Assembly (NCBI RefSeq): GCF_001649575.2
Contig: NC_051450.1
Coordinates: 16,203,500 to 16,267,499, forward strand
Direction of reading: 5' to 3'
Length of the DNA stretch: 64,000 nt
Origin: Kryptolebias marmoratus
Lineage: Eukaryota > Chordata > Actinopteri > Cyprinodontiformes > Rivulidae
Shown here piece by piece: positions 58,101 to 64,000 of this stretch. The translations under genes were made by a program, and so were the position numbers. The notes under the pieces are model-generated. The model searched no databases. It saw only the letters and a program-made list of their open reading frames with translations, and was not told the origin of the DNA. Within the stretch, counting starts at the first letter, position 1. The number at the start of each line of letters is the position of its first letter.

Positions 58101-61100
58101 TGATGGTTGGAGGTGGGACCCCCTGAGACGGACAGCTGAGGGTCACCGAGCTGCTGACGTTCACAGTGCAGTCCGTCAAATTAGCGAGCAGCACAGGAGG
58201 CTCCAGAGCTGAAAGCACCAAACACAGAGCAGCGATCTGCTTGTAAGCGCGCAGAATTTTGGCAACTTATCAGAGGTGCAAGTAATTCTCGACATGCAGG
58301 CAGGACTTGGCTCAACACCAATTAATGTACAACAAAAAAAACCAAAACAAAATGATTCATCAGCCCAGACAACATTCTTCTCCTGCTGCACAACCTTCTT
58401 CTGACGCTCATGTATGTCGACGTCCTATTTCTTGCTGCTTCTGACACATCCCTTTTAATAAGTAAGTGGTTTTGACCTGAAATGTCTCACTTTTTGAGGA
58501 AAGTAACCCTCCTGACATCAACTGTCAGTGGTTTTAATGTTTTGGCTGACTGATGTAGTTTGCTAAAGCACAAACAACAAACCTGGAAGCTTTCATTTTG
58601 TTTAATAAATAGTTTGCGGAAGTCCATTAAAGGGGTTAGTGGCGCTACTCTAAGCACTCAGAGTTATTAGCTGCAGGAAAATACGGCGTGCGTCGTCTCA
58701 TTTCATCGTAAGTTGTTTTGCCAAACCAGCGGACATCCAGCTAACAAGCACACCGCACTGTGTTCAACAAAATACTCAGATATAGTCAGCCCGAAAAGCA
58801 GCTCAAACTCGTTTAATGAGTATTCTCTCGTTCCGTTTTGTTCAGACTCTGTTGGGACGTGACAAGGCGCAGCACCTCTTAATTGTAGATAAAACCATAA
58901 TGAGGAAAAAATAGGACAGAGCTGCCGTTTAATAGCCGTCAGCCGGATTCCTCTGAATGCAAATTTGATCTGCCTCTGCTGCGCATGTCTGATCGTTACC
59001 GTGACGGCTGCCGTTTGGACTTGTGTTGTGTTTAAAGTGGCAGGTTTTGTTTAACCTGCTGCCGTTCGTGAAATGGAAACCAAAGAGAACCCTAAAGGAG
59101 TTGCTGTGAGCCTTAAATGAGAGAAAACTTGAGAGTGAGAGTTTATTCCACATCCTGGGATTTCTGCATTTTTCTCAGGAAACGCTCCAGCATGTGTCCA
59201 CAGGTTATTTATAGAATAAAACTGAATCACGTTGAAATAAAACTTGCGCTATTTTCTTCTCACACTTCCTGGACTTGTGCCACTTTTGCACATTCACTGC
59301 AGATACAGTAGTTCCAAAGTGCCCTTGTTTTCAACCCGTGAGTCAGCTCTAGTTTTGTGGGTTTTTTTGTGAATTTCCTCGCCGACAAATCCCCTGTGAC
59401 AAAAAACTCTGTTCCACGGAGCAACAATGAAGTATTATTTCATCATGAGGATATTTTAAGGCGTTTCAGAATCACAATGACTTGAATGCAGATTCTCATA
59501 CACATGTGCTATAATTGGACAAAATGACTGCATGCACCCTAATTGTTTTTCTCCCCATATGCCTCTATTTTTCTCCCCTTTTCCCCCATTCACCCCCACC
59601 GACCACATTCTCTCTCTAGTAATTCCCTTGTGGGGGTCCAAAGGGAGGAAGTTGACGTGTTGAGCCGTGATTGTGTGGAGAACAGCAGTAAAAGACACGA
59701 AGAAAAGTCACTTAACCACTGCGACTGATTGTTGTTTCCCCTATCTTCCTCTTGGACAACAATTGGTGATTGTCAGCAGGGGCCGTGGGGCCTGACAGTG
59801 TCTGATTGGCTGATTGTTCCTCCAGCTCTGTGAGGGGGCCTGTAAATGTGGCATTGTGGGAAGTGCCATTGTGTGCTCTTCCTTCATACAGGAGCTCATT
59901 CCCACGTGAAAGAGGGGCTTAAGCTGGAGCACAAGCGCGAAGCTAAAAAGTCGGGTGGGGCCCCAGGAAGTCGAGGGGAACCTGATTCCCAAGCTGCGAG
60001 ATCTCAGTGAGCGAATATTAGGAGCATGATGAGCTTCACTTTAGGAAAATGTACACACTACTTCTTATCAATCTCTAATTAAAGCATATAAAATAGGTTT
60101 GGACGACTTTTGACGAATACAAGTAACAAAATACCTTTTTCACTAGTTATTCAGCTCACATAAACTATTTTAAGCCTTCTTTCTCAAGATCTGCATGGAG
60201 GCAAATACCTTTAATGTAATAATTTGAGTTATTTTTCTGTATTTTATCTCGTTGTTCTGGTTGTCTTTGTTTTGCGTTCTCCTGTCGTGTGTCTCGCCTC
60301 ACTCAACCCTAACATTTTAAGGGTAAAAACGCAGTTCAACTGGAAAGTGCTACCTATTTTACCACCGTTTTAAAATAAAAACTACCGCAATTTAGCTTGT
60401 GTTGTGAATAAAGGAAATAAATGTCTTTGAAAATACACGTAGTTAAGTTTGCTAATTCATAAATGAGGATCTGAGGTCAAATGTCCAGTTTAAAAAGAAA
60501 TAAAAGCGTGATCAGGTATTTAAGATGAAATAAAGCTGTTCATGGACCAGTAACACAAAATCTAAAAGGATAAAAATATATTTAGTTTGTAATAAAGTTG
60601 ACTACATTTACCTTCCAGAAGATAAAAACGAAAGCTAACATTACTCACGTGTGACCACCACCTGTGTGTCCAGGTGTGTTTCCTGCCCAGTGATGACGTG
60701 GAGGGCGGAGCATCTGTACACTCCAGAATCTCTGGCAGTCAGGTTGCTTAGCAACAAGACCAGCGAGGCGGAAAACTCCCCCAGTGGAGGCTGGTGAATG
60801 TTTAGGCCAGTGGCAAGAGATCCCCCTGTGTTGTTTACCCGCTGCCATGACAGCTCCGTGTACAGATACTTATTTGCTGAACAGGTGAGACGGAGGTCTC
60901 TGCCCTCTCTGGCCTCCTCCCGCTGGCTTACACTAAAGCCTCCTGGGACGTCTGAGGGAGACAGAAAGATTGTGAAGAAATGAATGAACAGGAACGAAGT
61001 GCAGCAGGAGAAGGAAGTCAGACACGAGGCTTCGCTGATCTCGTGTTTGAGACAAACCAGCCTTCTCAGTGTCCCGACATGGAGCCTGAAACCAGGAGAG

Positions 61101-64000
61101 TGGATTCCACCAATCCTCAACTTTCCAAACCTTTGATGACAAACTTGAATGGCTATTGTGGGCTAAAGCAGCTAGTGGAATACAGTGAAAAGACTTTTTA
61201 TTTACTTTAGCCATTTGAAACTTCCTGTGGAAACGGCTTGAGAGTTTCCTGATGGCAGATAGTGTTTATCTTTACCAAACACCCCAAGGCCTCCAGAAAT
61301 AAAGCGGACCTGCCAGACCAAGGAAGTGCGCTGCATGGGGAAGTGGAACGATAAGAGCCCCGGGTTCCTGTTTCGCTCTTGCTCACATATAACCAGCTCA
61401 ACACGGCCTGACACACAGACATATACACATTCACAAAAAAACAGGTTGACCTGCATTGCTTTTGACCCAAATCTGGCTTGACATTACACCAGAAAACAAC
61501 ACTATATTCAGATGTTGCTTCTATGGTTTCCACGTGCGTCAAGACACTTCTCTGCACTTTAATGTGTCTCGTTGACGCTTTCTACATATCTAAGAGTAGA
61601 TGTTCAGATGTTGTAATGCTTTGGTTTTAGACTTTACTTTAAGATCCGCTTCTTGGGTCAGCTAGGTCTTTTTTTTTAAACAGCAAGTGACCTTGGTGCG
61701 ATATCTTTCTATAGCTCTGACCTTTTGATGCTTTATTCTAACTCATAAACCAAAAGGTGTTTTTTCCTGCAACCACTTAAGCTTTTATCCCACATCAGTC
61801 CCTTCATCCCTGTTTAATTATTTCCAGGATTTTACTTTTTTGTGGAAAATATACCCAGGAATAACAAGATTTTCCCAAACAATTGTCTGAGGTTACCTGT
61901 GACATAGAAGGGGATGTCTAGCTCATCCGTGCCTAAAGAGTTGGAGGCGATGCAGCGATAAACTCCAGACACAGAGGCCTTCATGACAGTCAGAACCCCC
62001 ACTGTCTGAGGAGAGCAAAAACATCCTTATGAGCAGGGCATGAAACTTTGTATGGCCAAACTAAATACACATCCTGCCCACTAACAACTATCACAAAGCT
62101 GTAAGTGTCAGAATAGATTTGTCAGTGTATTTTGATACTGTTTGCAAAGGAGGAGGGGTGAGATGAACGTTGCAAACTATTCAGATTAAACAAATGCTCT
62201 TAAATCTACTCGTGCTTCCACCATGTTGAAGACACTCTGTCTTCTGTGTGTGTTTTTCAGTGCTTCACCTACCTTCTTCTTCCATTGCAGCACTTCCTGT
62301 GTGTGTGCAACGCTCAGGATGGGGTTGTATGCAGATGAAGCGGGGAGACTCTCATTCACAGGGCTCCACAGCGAGGAGGATGTTGGACACACACACCTTT
62401 TGAAGGAGAAATAGGAGCAGGAGAGGGACAAATCTCAGCTGTGTTGACAGAAGACATGACATGATAATTCCAGGTGTGTGAGTGGGTGTATTTTTCTCAG
62501 CTGTGCTCAGCAGGGGGAGGACCTCAATCCCGGGAAATGCCTTGATCGTTGGTGCTTGATGTGACTCACTGAACCATTTTTATCAACAGCACCATGTCCT
62601 CTTTCCCTGTTCGTCAAGCTGAAGTTGGACTGTTTGACTAAGGAGGATACAGGGGTGGTATTGTCATCCTGTCAATTAGCTTCCTTCCATTCTTAAGACA
62701 TCATCCCACATTTCCAGGACAAAAGTTCCTGTACCTCAATGACTACCACAAATCTGAATCCATAGATTACACACCGGGGAGGCTGTGAGAACTGGATCTT
62801 ACGCAAGAAACTTTGCAGTCATTTTACGCAAATGCCCTCATGAAAAAAAAAAACAAAAACGTGAAGTCACGCAAGAAAAGGGGAAGAGCTGTAAAAACCA
62901 AACTGCAGGATAATTTAGCGCCACAGCTGAGGGGGAAAATGCTTTACCATTAATATAGGGAATGCTCTTAGCTAACAATAGTCATCTACATATTTTATAT
63001 AAACTAAAGATTTATGTAGTCAAGCAGAAATTATTCATCAAACAAAATAAAAATCCTAACAGAGAAGCAGAAATCCGCAGGCACGTCACTTGCTTTATTG
63101 TGTGGTGTAGGAAATTATATCCCCCTTAAGGATAAATTGTCATTGTCACACAAATTTACTTAAATATAAATTTATATTTATTCCAGCCAGAAAGTGACAC
63201 ACCTGCCATTTTTCTGACATTTATTTTAATACCTCTCATTTTTTGCATTCTTTGCCTTTCATATCAGAGAGATAACAACTAGATTTCTTTCTAAATTTCA
63301 AACAAACACAGAGCTGATCACTCTTTAGGCTCAATAGGGTCAAATAGTTGTTAATTTAAAAAACATTGGTAATAAAAAAACAGTGAACCTATATTTCACC
63401 ACCTAAAATTTTGGGAATTCAAACAAATAAAACTTAAATAACTCTTAAACCACATGAGTCCACAATAACATCTTTAAAACATAACACAGGGAGATTTGTG
63501 GTAATTTACAGGCCAAATACTGCAACCTTTGACCTACAATTTGTTCAATTTAGTAATGTTTTGCATTTCTAGTCTTAGAAACAAATTTTAGTGTTAATAC
63601 CAGCACTATTTAGTGTCAGAATTTATTGCAAACTTGCAAACATTAGAACATTATGGACTAAAAACACTACTCTGACAACAGGCTCAATAATATAAAAATT
63701 TATTTATGTGCAATTTATATTCCCTCACAGTTCCCTAGAAACCCTAATATAGCATTTTACTGTTCACTTAAGTTGTCTGCTTCGACCAAACTTTGTTAAT
63801 TTATTATTTTGTTATTGTTGGAATAAAGGAAATAGAATTAATATCACTTATGTACATTATGCTAATGACTTAGCTAGCTGCTAATGCTAAAGAAATTATT
63901 TTTTTTTTTGGAAAATATATGTACTTTTACGAGACAAATTTTTGGAATAACTTTTAAAATGATTTTAAACGAGTATCCACGGTGGACGTACCTTACCACA
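52167..64000 (-). CDS. flt1: Flt1, VEGF receptor 1 (3' part; 5' exons lie beyond the window)
   Basis: Endothelial receptor tyrosine kinase for VEGF-A. Exons (high to low): perhaps 63992 onward, then 62273-62396, 61897-62005, 60649-60951, 58062-58208, 57856-57984, 56935-57041, 56031-56166, 55513-55617, 55181-55294, 54964-55085, 54519-54603, 54339-54436, 54142-54264, 53851-53962, 53654-53753, 53037-53142, 52861-52958, 52605-52674, 52419-52507, 52167-52335. All join in phase. They encode Ig domains 5-7, a TM helix ([14 protein letters not shown]), juxtamembrane YLSIMLD, the glycine loop [38 protein letters not shown], and a C-tail ending [20 protein letters not shown] resembles human FLT1, while [12 protein letters not shown] resembles KDR; synteny with flt3 and pan3 decides for flt1. 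The activation loop has YKDPDY where human FLT1 has Asn. Confidence 0.93.
55330..55490 (+). repeat. short interspersed repeat (copy b)
   Basis: It starts CTCTGCCGAGGTAAAATAAC and shares GAAATGTTGGGGTTGTTACA with the copy at 51266-51418. It ends near GTGGAGGTTTGCGCTCCGAG. It lies in a flt1 intron. Confidence 0.6.
56484..56508. repeat. (AAAC)n microsatellite
   Basis: A run of AAAC units inside the flt1 intron between the juxtamembrane and TM exons. Confidence 0.85.
57431..57451. repeat. (CA)n microsatellite
   Basis: A CA tract in the flt1 intron upstream of the TM exon, with a shorter (GT)n near 57539-57550. Confidence 0.85.
58209..60648 (-). other. flt1: flt1 intron between Ig6 and Ig7 exons
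   Basis: A 2.4 kb intron at the place of human FLT1 intron 13. Read-through from the Ig6 exon adds two residues (RE) and then meets TAA at 60641-60643. On the minus strand, ATTAAA occurs near 60210 and AATAAA at 59142-59147. No transposon was recognised. Confidence 0.6.
62397..63991 (-). other. flt1: flt1 intron upstream of the Ig5 exon
   Basis: About 1.6 kb, AT-rich beyond 63000. No exon with a fitting phase was found. At the window edge TGTGGTAAG|GTACGT (donor 63990-63991) may be the end of the preceding exon, but only nine bases of it are visible. Confidence 0.4.

Noticed and set aside
52167..64000. Identification of the VEGF receptor as kdr or kdrl
   Set aside because: Part of the C-tail looks like KDR, but the position next to pan3 and flt3 and the TFEE motif favour flt1. 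A tree with the missing 5' exons would settle it.

Overview
The window is vertebrate nuclear DNA, almost certainly from a teleost fish. It carries multi-exon genes with GT-AG introns, some under 100 bp, several Tc1-like and hAT-like transposon remnants of types common in fish, and a 52-base N gap. Gene order and orientation match the conserved vertebrate block that carries the ParaHox gene PDX1 (human chromosome 13q12): lnx2 (-), polr1d (+), pdx1 (+), urad (-), flt3 (-), pan3 (+), flt1 (-). I rebuilt every gene by hand from six-frame translation, splice signals and codon phase; all exon chains keep an open frame.

Layout. lnx2 (971-9470 coding, noncoding first exon near 12 kb) encodes a RING and four-PDZ ubiquitin ligase. 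It sits head to head with polr1d (12586-14321), whose exons here encode the alternative POLR1D product rather than the RPAC2 subunit. pdx1 (16405-18461) is an intact two-exon homeobox gene. urad (20199-20794) encodes the peroxisomal OHCU decarboxylase. flt3 (23223-31622) has 24 exons and encodes a class III receptor tyrosine kinase. A decayed LINE separates it from pan3 (34539-48268), 18 exons for the pseudokinase subunit of the PAN2-PAN3 deadenylase. flt1 (52167 to beyond 64000) is the VEGF receptor 1 gene; the window holds about 20 exons, from Ig domain 5 to the C-terminus, and pan3 and flt1 are tail to tail.

The genes do not form an operon or a shared pathway; the block is held together by ancestry, probably with regulatory constraint around pdx1. 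Two genes that flank PDX1 in tetrapods, GSX1 and CDX2, are absent from their expected places, as expected for a teleost ParaHox paralogon that lost members after genome duplication.

I see no undescribed biological system. The most useful observations are small: an Asp in the Flt1 activation loop where human FLT1 has Asn, an immediate stop on read-through of the Flt1 intron equivalent to human intron 13, a Gly before the Flt3 DFG motif, a 75-nt in-frame intron inside PDZ2 of lnx2, the lack of RPAC2 exons at polr1d, and a diverged interspersed repeat family in four places.
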